Below, piece after piece: positions 8,473 through 17,847 of a DNA stretch of 64,000 nt. The first letter of the stretch is position 1, and every line of letters begins with the position of its first letter. The position numbers and the translations under genes were made by a program. The DNA lies in assembly GCA_019359015.1 (NCBI GenBank), contig JAHHID010000022.1, positions 1 through 64,000 of the forward strand. Reading direction: 5' to 3'. The notes under the pieces are model-generated. The model did not search any database and was not told where the DNA came from. It was given only the letters and a program-made list of their open reading frames with translations. Source of the DNA: Spirirestis rafaelensis WJT71-NPBG6. GTDB taxonomy: Bacteria; Cyanobacteriota; Cyanobacteriia; Cyanobacteriales; Nostocaceae.

Positions 8473-9324
8473 ATGATCCAAAAAATTTTGCTAGCTGTCT
8501 CTGGATTGGGGCACGCTGAAGAAATGTTAAAAACTTTAACACAATTGCCATCAATCCAAAAGGCAAAAGTTACAGTTTTACACGTTGTACCTGGGCAAAC
8601 TACCGCTGAAGTGATGACAGCAAAGTGGGAGGAAGGCGGCAGAATTCTCGCTAATGCCATTCAAAACTTAAACTTAGATCCTAGCCAGATTTCTTCAATT
8701 TTGCGGCAAGGAGATCCCAAAGATGTAGTTTGTCAAGTAGCCGATGAAATCGACGCTGATTTGATAATTATGGGTTCACGGGGACTTAAGCGACTGCAAT
8801 CGATTTTATCCAACTCAGTTAGTCAGTACGTTTTTCAATTATCTTCTCGCCCGATGTTGCTGGTAAAAGATGACATTTATGTCAAAAATATTAAGCGCGT
8901 TATGGTGGCAATGGATAAATCTGATGCTGCAAAACACTGCTTAAAATTGGCTACATTCTTATTGCAAGGTATTTCCGGTGGGCAGTTAATTCTTGCTAAT
9001 GTTGATACAGATTTACGCGGTAAATCATCAGAAATAAGCGAAGTTAGTTCTGAAAAAAATCCAGTTTTGGCAGCAGCGGTTGCAGAAGCGGAAAGATATG
9101 GTGTACCAGTTCGTTGTTACAGTAGCAGCGGCAAACCAGGTGAAGAAATTTGTCGGTTGGCAGAAGAATTGAACATAGACTTATTATTACTCGGTTCACC
9201 CGATCGCCGTCCTTCAATTGCCAAAAGTTTTGTAGATATAGACAGACTTATAGGCGCTTCCTTATCTGATTACGTTCGCGTTAATGCTAGTTGTCCGGTA
9301 TTGCTAGCCAGAACCGAAGCTTAA
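8473..9324 (+). CDS. Tandem universal stress protein (UspA family)
   Basis: The protein is 283 residues from the ATG at 8473 (a TTG 17 codons upstream is a less likely start). It holds two UspA domains, about 1-140 and 148-283. Domain 1 carries the nucleotide-binding signature MGSRGLKRLQSILSNSVS. Domain 2 has the corresponding LGSPDRRP ... GASLSDYV. ATP-binding Usp proteins act in the cytosol in stress survival. The specific signal is unknown. A hairpin terminator follows at once. Confidence 0.9.
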   Translation: MIQKILLAVSGLGHAEEMLKTLTQLPSIQKAKVTVLHVVPGQTTAEVMTAKWEEGGRILANAIQNLNLDPSQISSILRQGDPKDVVCQVADEIDADLIIMGSRGLKRLQSILSNSVSQYVFQLSSRPMLLVKDDIYVKNIKRVMVAMDKSDAAKHCLKLATFLLQGISGGQLILANVDTDLRGKSSEISEVSSEKNPVLAAAVAEAERYGVPVRCYSSSGKPGEEICRLAEELNIDLLLLGSPDRRPSIAKSFVDIDRLIGASLSDYVRVNASCPVLLARTEA

Positions 9325-9334
9325 GGATAAATAG

Positions 9335-9371
9335 AAACCCCCACACTACAAGTGCAGGGGTTCTTTATTTT
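9335..9371. terminator. Terminator between the convergent usp and psbM genes
   Basis: AACCCC (9336-9341) pairs with GGGGTT (9357-9362), with partial CAC/GTG pairing inside, followed by CTTTATTTTAT on the plus strand. It lies between the ends of two convergent genes and most clearly serves usp. Confidence 0.75.
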
Positions 9372-9380
9372 ATACAAATC

Positions 9381-9497
9381 TTAATTATCTTTTCCACCTT
9401 CACGGCTGGCAGTTTGGATGTAAAGAATCAGTAAAAAGACAGTGGGAACAAGTACGAACAAAATGCTCGCTACGAACCCTAGCTCATTAACTTGCAT
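9381..9497 (-). CDS. psbM: Photosystem II reaction center protein M
   Basis: This 38-residue single-TM protein begins [11 protein letters not shown] and ends ASREGGKDN, the conserved PsbM form. It sits at the PSII dimer interface in the thylakoid membrane. The ATG is at 9497, preceded by an AGAGAGG ribosome site about 10 bases upstream. It is the last gene of a minus-strand run (tgt, psbK, ferredoxin, psbM), although psbK has its own terminator. Confidence 0.95.
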   Translation of the reverse strand: MQVNELGFVASILFVLVPTVFLLILYIQTASREGGKDN

Positions 9498-9612
9498 GGC
9501 AAGATAGCCTCTCTTTTATTTCCGGTCAACAACTTTAGGATAGCATTATACACGTCCGAGTCAGCCCAAATTTTTACTTACGTTTATTAGCCACGTCCCA
9601 TGAACCGAAATC

Positions 9613-9909
9613 TTAAGGCTTTGTAACTACGCTGACTGCACCGTTGACCACAGTTTGACAAGCAAGACGGTAATTTTCCGGCTTTTTCTTCAATATCCGT
9701 TTTTCTGTATCTGTCCGCTCCGAAAGATTTTCCATTCCTTCGACTATCTCAACAATACAAGTGCCGCAATTACCACCACCGCCACAATTCGTCATTTTGC
9801 CAATAAATTTATAGATGTCAATATTGTTTTGTATGGCTTTAAGCCGCAGATTAGCACCATCTGCTGCGATTACTTCTTTATTCTCTTTAACGAATGTGAT
9901 GTTACCCAT
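9613..9909 (-). CDS. 2Fe-2S ferredoxin
   Basis: This 98-residue plant-type ferredoxin has cluster ligands Cys42, Cys48, Cys51 and Cys84 in CGGGGNCGTC ... LAC. The glycine-rich CGGGGNCGTC loop differs from the CRAGAC(S)xC loop of photosynthetic PetF, so this is a divergent ferredoxin, not the main photosystem I acceptor. The electron partner is unknown. It lies between psbK and psbM on the same strand. Confidence 0.9.
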   Translation of the reverse strand: MGNITFVKENKEVIAADGANLRLKAIQNNIDIYKFIGKMTNCGGGGNCGTCIVEIVEGMENLSERTDTEKRILKKKPENYRLACQTVVNGAVSVVTKP

Positions 9910-10009
9910 TGTTGTTTAGTGACTTTCAAGGCTGAGTGTTGATTTAGCTTTATTCGGTATCTTACTCATTATATAGAAATATTAAGAAATATTAATATAA
10001 TATACTTAT

Positions 10010-10040
10010 CTAAAAAATAAGACAGGCAACATGCCTGTCT
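10010..10040 (-). terminator. psbK: Intrinsic terminator after psbK
   Basis: On the minus strand AGACAGGC, loop ATGTT and GCCTGTCT form a perfect 8-bp stem followed by TATTTTTTAG. It lies 50 bases past the psbK stop and ahead of the ferredoxin gene, separating the two transcripts. Confidence 0.9.
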
Positions 10041-10090
10041 CGTAAAATTTAACTCAATTGTGGTCTTACCACCAAAGCGAATAGTTTAGC

Positions 10091-10228
10091 TTACCTAAAA
10101 CCCACGGCTGCTTGCCAAACAAAAGCTAGCAACAAAAAGAAAACGGGAATGATTGGTAGAACATCTACCAATGGGTCGAAAATTTGGTAAGCTTCCGGCA
10201 ATTTTGCTAATAATAGTGCAGCTTCCAT
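10091..10228 (-). CDS. psbK: Photosystem II protein K
   Basis: This 45-residue protein begins [20 protein letters not shown] and ends [11 protein letters not shown], the invariant mature PsbK sequence. It is a single-TM subunit at the periphery of PSII near CP43. The ATG is at 10228, with an AGGTGGA site about 11 bases upstream. The short precursor part MEAALLLA is normally cleaved before KLPEAY. Confidence 0.96.
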   Translation of the reverse strand: MEAALLLAKLPEAYQIFDPLVDVLPIIPVFFLLLAFVWQAAVGFR

Positions 10229-10292
10229 GTTCGTTTAAATCCACCTATCCAACACAGCTTTCATAATTGAGAAATATCTTAACACGCATTGG

Positions 10293-10385
10293 TTGAGTTG
10301 TTAGTTGTTGGTTGTGAATTGTTAATGCTTAGTTGATGGGCATGGGGCATTGGGAATAGGTAATAGGAAGAAATTGTCCCCCATG
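10293..10385. repeat. STRR-type degenerate heptanucleotide repeats
   Basis: Runs such as TTGAGTTGTTAGTTGTTGGTTG and then GGGCATGGGGCATTGGG form a degenerate 7-bp periodic array between psbK and tgt. Such short tandem repeats are typical of heterocystous cyanobacteria. Confidence 0.65.
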
Positions 10386-10393
10386 TCTCCCCA

Positions 10394-11548
<1,155 letters not shown>

Positions 11549-11725
11549 TTAAGGTAAGTTTGGTGAACTTAATCAAACATAACTATAGCTTGACATGTTG
11601 ATCTTCTACCGCTCCTAAAGCTTTCAATCTTGCAAGGCTTGCTGCGCTTGCTTTCTGTAACGCCCTAATGCAGTTACTGGTGACGACAAAAAACCTCGAT
11701 AATATATATATATGTAAATAGCAGC

Positions 11726-12178
11726 TTAGAACGAATCAGAACTGTCATCGTCAATTTCTGCATCCCACCGAGCTGATAGCACCTGCTCCATCATCGCTTC
11801 AATAGTGCTGACATTCAAGTTGCGCTCGCGTCGCTCTTGTAAAGGGGTAGACAAAGGAATGAGTCGCAGACAAGTTCCTTCTTGTACCAAATCAAAAAAG
11901 CTTTGCTGCTGCGGAGACTGTTTTAATTCTAAATAATCGAAACTATGAACATTTAAATAAAGAGCATGGTTAGCTACTAGGGTAGAGCGTCGCGGATTCG
12001 CAAAGACTTCCATTACATCTCCATCACCCTCACTTTGCAACTTGCCATCTTGGGTATAAATGTAGTGGACACGACCTAAATCCGTCAACAATCGTCGTAT
12101 ATCGAGCTTATTTACAATTACGCCCGTGTTAATGATGCACGGAGCTGGTATCTTGGTATCGGGTAGATGGTGGCTCAT
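11726..12178 (-). CDS. Conserved cyanobacterial hypothetical protein
   Basis: This is a 150-residue soluble protein starting with ATG. It begins MSHHLPDTKIPAPCI, has a beta-rich middle (VHYIYTQDGKLQ, LYLNVHSFDYLEL) and an acidic tail DAEIDDDSSDSF. I do not recognise a domain. It is well formed, with no signal peptide or membrane segment. It is divergent from cobS across a 430-bp gap containing an AT-rich palindrome. Confidence 0.7.
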   Translation of the reverse strand: MSHHLPDTKIPAPCIINTGVIVNKLDIRRLLTDLGRVHYIYTQDGKLQSEGDGDVMEVFANPRRSTLVANHALYLNVHSFDYLELKQSPQQQSFFDLVQEGTCLRLIPLSTPLQERRERNLNVSTIEAMMEQVLSARWDAEIDDDSSDSF

Positions 12179-12606
12179 AATTAAATAGCTTTCGGCGCGA
12201 AGGTGAAGTACAACACAGCTAAACAGTCAATTGAACAGATGCGGCTAAACCCTACATTTAAATCATTATCAATTTTGTGGGGCAAATAACTAATAATTTG
12301 AAATAAATTATTAGTTGAAAATCGGTACAACGGAACTGCTAGTGATTAAATTGCTACTTCGGGAAATATGTTTTAGGTTTATTTTTATACTATGGATTTG
12401 TAGTTAACCACTGACACAAGCATAACAAAATTTTCCGGGAGAATTTATCATGCTACTGAATCTTATTTAAAGCTTTAAAATTTGATGGTGTTCCCTGTAC
12501 CCTATTTTTCAGCGTCATTCTTCATTTGTCCTTTATTTTTTGTCATTTGTCATCTGTAAAAATGCTAATGACTAATGATTAAGGATTAATAATTAAGGTA
12601 ACAAAT
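12179..12606. other. Intergenic region between divergent genes
   Basis: It holds the AT-rich palindrome at 12288-12316 and T-rich short repeats near 12500-12600 (TCATTTGTCATTTGTC-like). A cobalamin riboswitch was looked for upstream of cobS, but no B12-box-like conserved core was seen. Confidence 0.45.
12288..12316. repeat. Perfect AT-rich inverted repeat
   Basis: AACTAATAATTT (12288-12299), loop GAAAT and AAATTATTAGTT (12305-12316) form a perfect 12-bp stem. It lies between divergent promoters. It could be a regulator-binding site or a structured repeat; nothing more can be said. Confidence 0.7.
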
Positions 12607-13383
12607 ATGACTAATGAAGACCAATGGTGGAAAAAAATTTTCGACAAGCTAAGAGCTTCAGTTATATTTTATACCGCAATACCTTTGCCATATTTGGACA
12701 AGTTAGACTTTTCAGAGGTGGCACGTTTTGCACCGATAATCGGGCTGATGATTGGCGGAATTTTAGGGCTATTTGATACTGCGATGAGTTATCTGGGGAT
12801 GGCAGTATTAACTCGTAGTGCCTTGGTAGTTAGTGTTTGGATTGCCATTACGGGAGGACTGCATTTAGATGGAGTAATGGATACTGCTGATGGGTTAGCG
12901 GTAGGTGACAAAGAACGACGATTGGAGGTGATGACAGATAGTGCGACAGGCGCCTTTGGAGCAATGGCAGCGATCGCCTTACTATTATTAAAAACAACTG
13001 CATTGACAGACATCCACCAAAACCGATGGCTAGTTTTAATGGCTGCTTGTGGATGGGGACGTTGGGGTCAAGTTTTAGCGATCACCCAATACCCTTACCT
13101 CAAATTAACTGGTAAAGGCGCATTTCATAAAGAAGCAATTCGTTCTTATAAAGATTGCTTACCAGGATTATTACTGCTGCTAAGTTTGAGTGGTTTGGAA
13201 ATTTTAATCGACAAACGTTTATTTCTCGTTTTGGGGATGACACTGGCAGGAAGTGCGATCGCCTTTGTAACTGGTGCTTGGTTCAATTATAAATTAGGCG
13301 GACATACAGGAGACACATACGGGGCAGTCGTTGAGTGGACTGAAGCCTTATTTCTGTGTGTAGTGACCGCTTTAGGGAGTTAG
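12607..13383 (+). CDS. cobS: Adenosylcobinamide-GDP ribazoletransferase (cobalamin synthase)
   Basis: This 258-residue integral membrane enzyme joins adenosylcobinamide-GDP and alpha-ribazole in the last stage of adenosylcobalamin (or pseudocobalamin) synthesis. Family motifs are YTAIPLP near the N-terminus, the metal/phosphate site [10 protein letters not shown] (about 92-101) and DSATGAFGA (about 114-122), with several hydrophobic helices. The start is ATG at 12607 after an AAGGTAAC site. No other cob gene adjoins it, except possibly the chelatase subunit at 40563. Confidence 0.93.
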   Translation: MTNEDQWWKKIFDKLRASVIFYTAIPLPYLDKLDFSEVARFAPIIGLMIGGILGLFDTAMSYLGMAVLTRSALVVSVWIAITGGLHLDGVMDTADGLAVGDKERRLEVMTDSATGAFGAMAAIALLLLKTTALTDIHQNRWLVLMAACGWGRWGQVLAITQYPYLKLTGKGAFHKEAIRSYKDCLPGLLLLLSLSGLEILIDKRLFLVLGMTLAGSAIAFVTGAWFNYKLGGHTGDTYGAVVEWTEALFLCVVTALGS

Positions 13384-13426
13384 GAGTTAGAAGTCAGGAG
13401 TCAGAAGTTAGAAGTCAGGAGTTAGC
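13383..13426. repeat. STRR heptanucleotide array (GGAGTYA/GAAGTYA)
   Basis: Consecutive 7-bp units of the type GGAGTTA, GAAGTCA and GGAGTCA follow directly after the cobS stop. This is the typical cyanobacterial short tandem repeat pattern. Confidence 0.85.
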
Positions 13427-13511
13427 AATATAACTTAATAACTCATAATTGAGAAATTTTAACTTGTAATTCATAACTTTCACTTCTAACTTCGCCCTTG
13501 ATAACTCCTAA

Positions 13512-14425
13512 GAGGATGTTTTAAAAGTCGAAACCAGTCAAAAATTATGCCAATCGTCTGACCATAATACGAATCATGGCGATATAGATGAATGTCTCTG
13601 AAGTTTCAGGAAGGCGCTCATAATCCTTACTTAAAGGCCGACACCAATTAAGCCAGCCAAAAGTGCGCTCCACAACCCAGCGCTTTGGTAATATAGTAAA
13701 ACCTTTCTTTTCCAAGGGTCGGAGTACGATTTCAACAATCCACCGAAATGCATCCATCACCCACCGCATAAATTCTTCTCCTCGGTATCCTCCATCCATC
13801 CAAATGGTATTTAACCGTTTTACCTGATTGCCTGTGTCATGAACTCGTTTGAGGACAAGTTTTGCTCCTTGGCGCTCTGGAAGACTAGCAGATGTAACCA
13901 ACACCCGTAAAACTAGCCCTAGTAAATCAACTGTCAAATGTCGTTTATGCCCGTGTATTTTTTTACCTGCGTCATAACCTACATCAATAGAAATCATGGT
14001 TGCTGTTTCTACTGATTGACTATCAACTGCTGCTTCTGAAGGACTAGGTTCACGCCCGGCCGCCACCCGAACCCACTGGTAAAGTTTATCGTGAATCTTT
14101 AACCATGTACCATCTTTGCTCCATCTCCAAAAATAGCCATAAACGGTTGACCATGCTGGAAAATCGCCAGGGATAGCCCGCCATGTACATCCCTGGCATA
14201 ACACGTAGAGGATAGCGTTGACGACATTAAATAAAGCTACGCTACGCTTTCGACCGCCTGGTTTTGCTTGTGGAAACTCTTGTGCGATTAATTCCCACTG
14301 CTCCCATGTCAGGTTACTAGGATATGCTGCGCGCCATTCGCTCACGAGGTGCTGATTCTTATACAAATTTCAGCTTAAGCCTTGTGAGTTTTTTTACAAC
14401 AGTCCCCCACTTTTAAAACATCCTC
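13512..14425 (-). mobile_element. IS5-family element (IS1031-like), 914 bp, apparently complete
   Basis: The terminal inverted repeats are GAGGATGTTTTAAAAGT (from 13512) and its complement ending at 14425. The target duplication is TAA on both sides (13509-13511 and 14426-14428), of TNA type. One uninterrupted transposase is inside. Ends and size match the decayed copy at 7141-8055. The element sits two bases past the stop codon of the secreted PPC-like gene. Confidence 0.92.
13545..14366 (-). CDS. IS5-family DDE transposase
   Basis: This 273-residue transposase has an N-terminal helix-turn-helix-type region (SNLTWEQWELIAQEF, AKPGGRK) and then the DDE core. The first Asp is in AAVDSQSVE, the second in IWMDGGYRGEEF, and the Glu is in RWVVERTFGWLNW with the IS4/IS5 signature R and K/Y spacing (PLSKDYERL). 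It has no frameshift, so the copy may be active. It starts with ATG just inside the terminal repeat. Confidence 0.93.
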   Translation of the reverse strand: MYKNQHLVSEWRAAYPSNLTWEQWELIAQEFPQAKPGGRKRSVALFNVVNAILYVLCQGCTWRAIPGDFPAWSTVYGYFWRWSKDGTWLKIHDKLYQWVRVAAGREPSPSEAAVDSQSVETATMISIDVGYDAGKKIHGHKRHLTVDLLGLVLRVLVTSASLPERQGAKLVLKRVHDTGNQVKRLNTIWMDGGYRGEEFMRWVMDAFRWIVEIVLRPLEKKGFTILPKRWVVERTFGWLNWCRPLSKDYERLPETSETFIYIAMIRIMVRRLA

Positions 14426-14430
14426 TAACT

Positions 14431-14889
14431 TTATTTTACTGGTTGGAGCTTTGTCACTTTAAGTTTATAAGTTCCGACTCCAGTTTCTCCAAAAGACCTA
14501 ACACGAATGATGTAATTTCCTGTTTGAATAATGCGGGTGAACAGCAGGGAATTACTGCTACCATCGGGACCGTCATCATTTTCTGCTACTGTCGCTCCAT
14601 CAGGTCCTAGAAGTGTGATGATGCTATCAAAGCTGTCGGAGGACAGATCAACCGCGAGATTATCACCCTTGGTCAGTTTCACAAAGTAATCACGGGCAAA
14701 GCCACCTTGACCGGTGGGAATGTCTTTATCTGAAAGCGTATCAGAAATTTCCCCAGTATTAGGTAAAGGTATGGGAGTATACAACTTATTTTGAGCAAAA
14801 GCTGCTGTTGTACTCATACCAATTGCCAGCAATGTAGCAGGAACAATTATTACTTGCCTCAAACTTGCCCCGAAAGCTTTACTTATCAT
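14431..14889 (-). CDS. Secreted protein with PPC-type beta-sandwich domain
   Basis: The protein is 152 residues from the ATG at 14889 (a GTG six codons upstream is possible). The signal peptide is about residues 1-33, ending STTAAFAQ. The mature part resembles the bacterial pre-peptidase C-terminal domain: GGFARDYFVKLTKGDNLAVDL, SFDSIITLLGPDG, NDDGPDGSSNSLL and TGNYIIRVRSFGE. There is no catalytic domain, so it is probably a periplasmic or exported binding module. The IS element begins (14425) just beyond its stop codon, which may have removed the native terminator. Confidence 0.75.
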   Translation of the reverse strand: MISKAFGASLRQVIIVPATLLAIGMSTTAAFAQNKLYTPIPLPNTGEISDTLSDKDIPTGQGGFARDYFVKLTKGDNLAVDLSSDSFDSIITLLGPDGATVAENDDGPDGSSNSLLFTRIIQTGNYIIRVRSFGETGVGTYKLKVTKLQPVK

Positions 14890-14969
14890 TACCAGCAGTG
14901 TTCCCACAAAAACAGTGTAATCTGGTCAATTATAGATTTCTCAAGCCTAGCTTGCCTACATATTCTTGT

Positions 14970-15644
14970 TTATCTTTCTTTTACAGCAGTAGCAAGTGCT
15001 GCTAATCCCTCTACGGCAATTCCACATTGATGAAGTACTTGCACCGCAGATTTAGCAGTTGCACCAGTAGTGTAAATGTCGTCAATTAACAACACTGGTA
15101 GATTTGGGCGATAGTGAGAAAATTGTTTCCCTAGAGCAAAAGCTTCTGCCAGGTTTTTTTCTCGCTCAAGTGCAGATAAACCAAATTGTGCTTCAGTATC
15201 TCGCACTCTTGCCAAACCATTTTGTTTCAATTTTAACCCTGTTGTTTGGCAAAAGCTTTCTGCTATCAGTGCTGCTTGGTTATAACCGCGTTTTTTTTGC
15301 TTGCTAGAGTGAAGTGGAATCGGAACGACTATTAAGCGTTGGTTTCTTTGTGGCGAATTTAACCATGCTTCTCCTAACCATTGTCCTAAAGGACGAGCGA
15401 TTTGGGGATGATTTTCGTATTTCATGGCAGCGATCGCTCTTTTTAAAGAACCGCTATACATACCCCAGGCAAACACTGGTATTGATTCTTGCCAACGACT
15501 ATTGGTATCGACTAGGTGACAGCTATGTAACTGTTTGACACAGTATTGACAAAATTCTTGAGATGTTTGGCGCTGGCACAGAGGACAACTAGATTCAAGA
15601 AAAAGGTTGAGTAAGCCTTTAAGATTTTTAGTCCAGGTTAGCAT
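14970..15644 (-). CDS. ComF family phosphoribosyltransferase-like protein
   Basis: The protein is 224 residues from the ATG at 15644. It has an N-terminal zinc ribbon (SCPLCQRQTSQEFCQYC) and a PRPP-binding PRT fold with the loop VLLIDDIYTTGATAKSA near the C-terminus, plus the KKRGYNQAALIA signature. ComF proteins act with DNA uptake and recombination functions in competent bacteria. In cyanobacteria the family is required for natural transformation where tested. It is a single gene with no competence neighbours here. Confidence 0.88.
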   Translation of the reverse strand: MLTWTKNLKGLLNLFLESSCPLCQRQTSQEFCQYCVKQLHSCHLVDTNSRWQESIPVFAWGMYSGSLKRAIAAMKYENHPQIARPLGQWLGEAWLNSPQRNQRLIVVPIPLHSSKQKKRGYNQAALIAESFCQTTGLKLKQNGLARVRDTEAQFGLSALEREKNLAEAFALGKQFSHYRPNLPVLLIDDIYTTGATAKSAVQVLHQCGIAVEGLAALATAVKER

Positions 15645-15727
15645 TTTCAAAGTTCAGATATACGTTTGCAAATTATATTTCACGATTTGCATTCTTAAGT
15701 AGGGGCTTATTCTCTGACAACAAACCC

Positions 15728-16450
15728 TTACATATCTTTCCCAATTAAGCTAGCCAAGGTAGACACCATTTCTATAGTTTCAATGGGTTTAGGAATATGA
15801 ACAGCAAACCCCATTTTAAATGCTCGTCCACGTTCTCCAGAATTATTGCCAGGAACGATCGCAACCATTGCCATCGACTTACGGGATTTTTGGTCAACTT
15901 GTTTGAATTTGACTTGAGTTGTCAGTAAATGAGCTTCATTGTCATTTAGGGAAGTTAAATCGATTAGCATAGCATCGGGTTGAAGCCGATTGAGTAAATC
16001 GGGTATCTCCTGAACATCTGTTGCAGCGATAGCTATAGCATGGCGTTCTTCAAGACTGCTGCAAAGAGCTGTAGCATCAGAAGATACAACTAAAACTTTC
16101 ATGTTTTCCAAGCTACAGTAACTAAATTGATACCCTACTCGATGTACTTTCCCCCATTCGCACATTAATTCGGTGATGGGAGTAAAAGTTTGACCATGAG
16201 GAGTGAGAGAATATTCTACGCGAGGTGGTGACTCTGGGAATGATTTTCTGTAAATTAAACCCTCCTTTTCTAATTCTCTCAATTGTTGAGTCAAGACTTT
16301 CTGTGTAATGTTGGAAATTAATAACTTTAACTCCCCAAAACGCCTCGCATCCCGTCTTAGCCACCAAAGTATCAGACATTTCCACTTGCCACCAATCGCT
16401 TCAATCGTTACTTCTACAGGGCAGGAATAGTTTTTGATATTAGTATCCAT
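15728..16450 (-). CDS. HxlR-type regulator fused to a receiver-like domain
   Basis: Residues 1-110 form an HxlR winged helix: a conserved N-terminal Cys10 in YSCPVEV, the IGGKWKCLILWWL helix, and VLTQQLRELEKEGLIYR as the recognition/wing part. Residues 117-238 resemble a response-regulator receiver: an acidic start VVSSD, candidate phospho-acceptor Asp164 in AMLIDLTS and conserved Lys221 in HIPKPIE. HxlR proteins are usually about 110-130 residues without this extension. It is divergent from the SDR gene at 16560, which it probably regulates. A separate start at Met117 cannot be excluded, but the frame is continuous. Confidence 0.8.
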   Translation of the reverse strand: MDTNIKNYSCPVEVTIEAIGGKWKCLILWWLRRDARRFGELKLLISNITQKVLTQQLRELEKEGLIYRKSFPESPPRVEYSLTPHGQTFTPITELMCEWGKVHRVGYQFSYCSLENMKVLVVSSDATALCSSLEERHAIAIAATDVQEIPDLLNRLQPDAMLIDLTSLNDNEAHLLTTQVKFKQVDQKSRKSMAMVAIVPGNNSGERGRAFKMGFAVHIPKPIETIEMVSTLASLIGKDM

Positions 16451-16498
16451 TTGGTAACTCTTAACCCTTGGATATTATAATTTATCGGCTCGTTGAAG

Positions 16499-16523
16499 AC
16501 ACCAAAACCAAAATTACTGGTGT
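16499..16523. promoter_or_regulatory. Candidate operator in the HxlR/SDR divergent region
   Basis: ACACCA (16499-16504) and TGGTGT (16518-16523) form a dyad with a 13-bp spacer in the 109-bp divergent promoter region. HxlR regulators commonly bind dyads in such regions. This assignment is by position only. Confidence 0.35.
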
Positions 16524-16559
16524 TCATCATATGGCAAAATATCTTAAGGAGAACAGGAA

Positions 16560-17321
16560 ATGCAAATTAGCGGTGTAGTTGCATTAGTCGCAGGCGCAAA
16601 TGGTGGGATCGGTTCTCACTTTGTAGAGCAGTTACTGAATTTGGGTGTAGCAAAAATATATGTGTGCGCTCGTAGTCTTGGCAAACTCAACCCTCTTGTT
16701 TCACTAGATCCTGCTCGCGTTTTCCCAATTGAATTAGATGTGACGAATCTTCAATCAGTTGCAGCAGCAGCAAGTAAGTGTCAAGATGTGACTCTTGTAA
16801 TCAATAATGCGGGAACCTCCCTCAATCAGGGACTGATTGCTGCATCAGATATCGATAGTGCGCGAGCAGAAATGGAGGTCAACTACTTTGGGATGTTGTC
16901 TATGTGTCGTGCTTTTGCACCTATCCTCAAAGAACATGGTGGGGGTGCGATCGTCAATCTTTTGTCAGTGCTGGGAAAAGTAAATTTGCCCTTCAGTGGT
17001 TCTTACAGCGCTTCTAAAGCAGCTGCTATATCGATGACTCAAGGCATCCGGGCAGAACTTGCAGCACAGGGTACACTGGTAATTAGCGTGATGCCTGGAA
17101 CTGTGGATACTGAGCTAGCAAAGGAATGGCCCAATCCCAAGGTAGCACCTGCGGAAGTCGCCAGGGCTGCTCTACAAGCAGTTCTTGACGATGTGGAAGA
17201 TGTTTATCCTGGCGAACAGGCTACACAGGTTTCTGCACAATTACTAAGCGATCCAAAAGGTGCTGAGAAATATATGGCAGGTTTTTTACCTGGCATGGTG
17301 TTAGCAGGTACTGATGCTTAG
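16560..17321 (+). CDS. SDR family oxidoreductase
   Basis: This 253-residue classical short-chain dehydrogenase has the nucleotide motif GANGGIGS (about 14-21), NNAG around residue 82, the catalytic Ser in LLSVLG and the YSASK motif. A strong AAGGAGA ribosome site lies 7 bases before the ATG. The substrate is unknown. The divergent HxlR-receiver gene suggests induction by an electrophile or redox signal, as seen for many HxlR/SDR pairs. Confidence 0.88.
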   Translation: MQISGVVALVAGANGGIGSHFVEQLLNLGVAKIYVCARSLGKLNPLVSLDPARVFPIELDVTNLQSVAAAASKCQDVTLVINNAGTSLNQGLIAASDIDSARAEMEVNYFGMLSMCRAFAPILKEHGGGAIVNLLSVLGKVNLPFSGSYSASKAAAISMTQGIRAELAAQGTLVISVMPGTVDTELAKEWPNPKVAPAEVARAALQAVLDDVEDVYPGEQATQVSAQLLSDPKGAEKYMAGFLPGMVLAGTDA

Positions 17322-17363
17322 TAAGCGACATCTAATTTGCGAACGTAGATTAGGAGTTAATAA

Positions 17364-17843
17364 TTATAACTCTTTAACATAAACGCGATCGCATCTTGTG
17401 GTTTCTACACCGGTTGCTGGTTGATAGCCATTGCTTTCATACAGTTTGACAGCTTCCGCTAACACGCTGGCGGTTTCAATCCAAATTTGCTGGAAACCAC
17501 GAGAGGCGATCACTATCTCTAGTTGTTGTAACAAATATTTCCCCAATCCTAAACCCCTCGCGCTGGGGAAAAGATACATTTTCCTGATTTCTACAGCTTT
17601 TTCGCCACGATGTATGGGGTAGTATGCAGCAGTACCTACTATCTTGTTTTGGTGTTCAATTACCCAAAATTCGCCACCAATGGCTAAGTAGCATTCTTCC
17701 ACTTGCAACACATCTCGATCTGCACCGTTTGGCTCCCAACCTAAACCGTATTCTGATAATACAGAACGAATGACTTCAGATGCGCGAGTGCGATCGCCTC
17801 TTTCCCAGTTACGAATCAGAAAATCTTTATAAGTGGCTCTCAT
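17364..17843 (-). CDS. GNAT family N-acetyltransferase
   Basis: This 159-residue single-domain GNAT protein has beta strands with VGTAAYYPI and KMYLFPSARGLGLGKYLL, the latter holding the acetyl-CoA pyrophosphate loop (R/Q-x-x-G-x-G/A type: ARGLGLG). The C-terminal LYESNGYQP is typical of the fold. The substrate is unknown. It lies 4 bases downstream of the VOC pseudogene stop on the same strand, so the two were probably cotranscribed. Confidence 0.85.
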   Translation of the reverse strand: MRATYKDFLIRNWERGDRTRASEVIRSVLSEYGLGWEPNGADRDVLQVEECYLAIGGEFWVIEHQNKIVGTAAYYPIHRGEKAVEIRKMYLFPSARGLGLGKYLLQQLEIVIASRGFQQIWIETASVLAEAVKLYESNGYQPATGVETTRCDRVYVKEL

Positions 17844-17847
17844 GAAA

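Noticed and set aside
12179-12606. Cobalamin riboswitch upstream of cobS
   Set aside because: No B12-box-like conserved core or surrounding helices could be found by eye.
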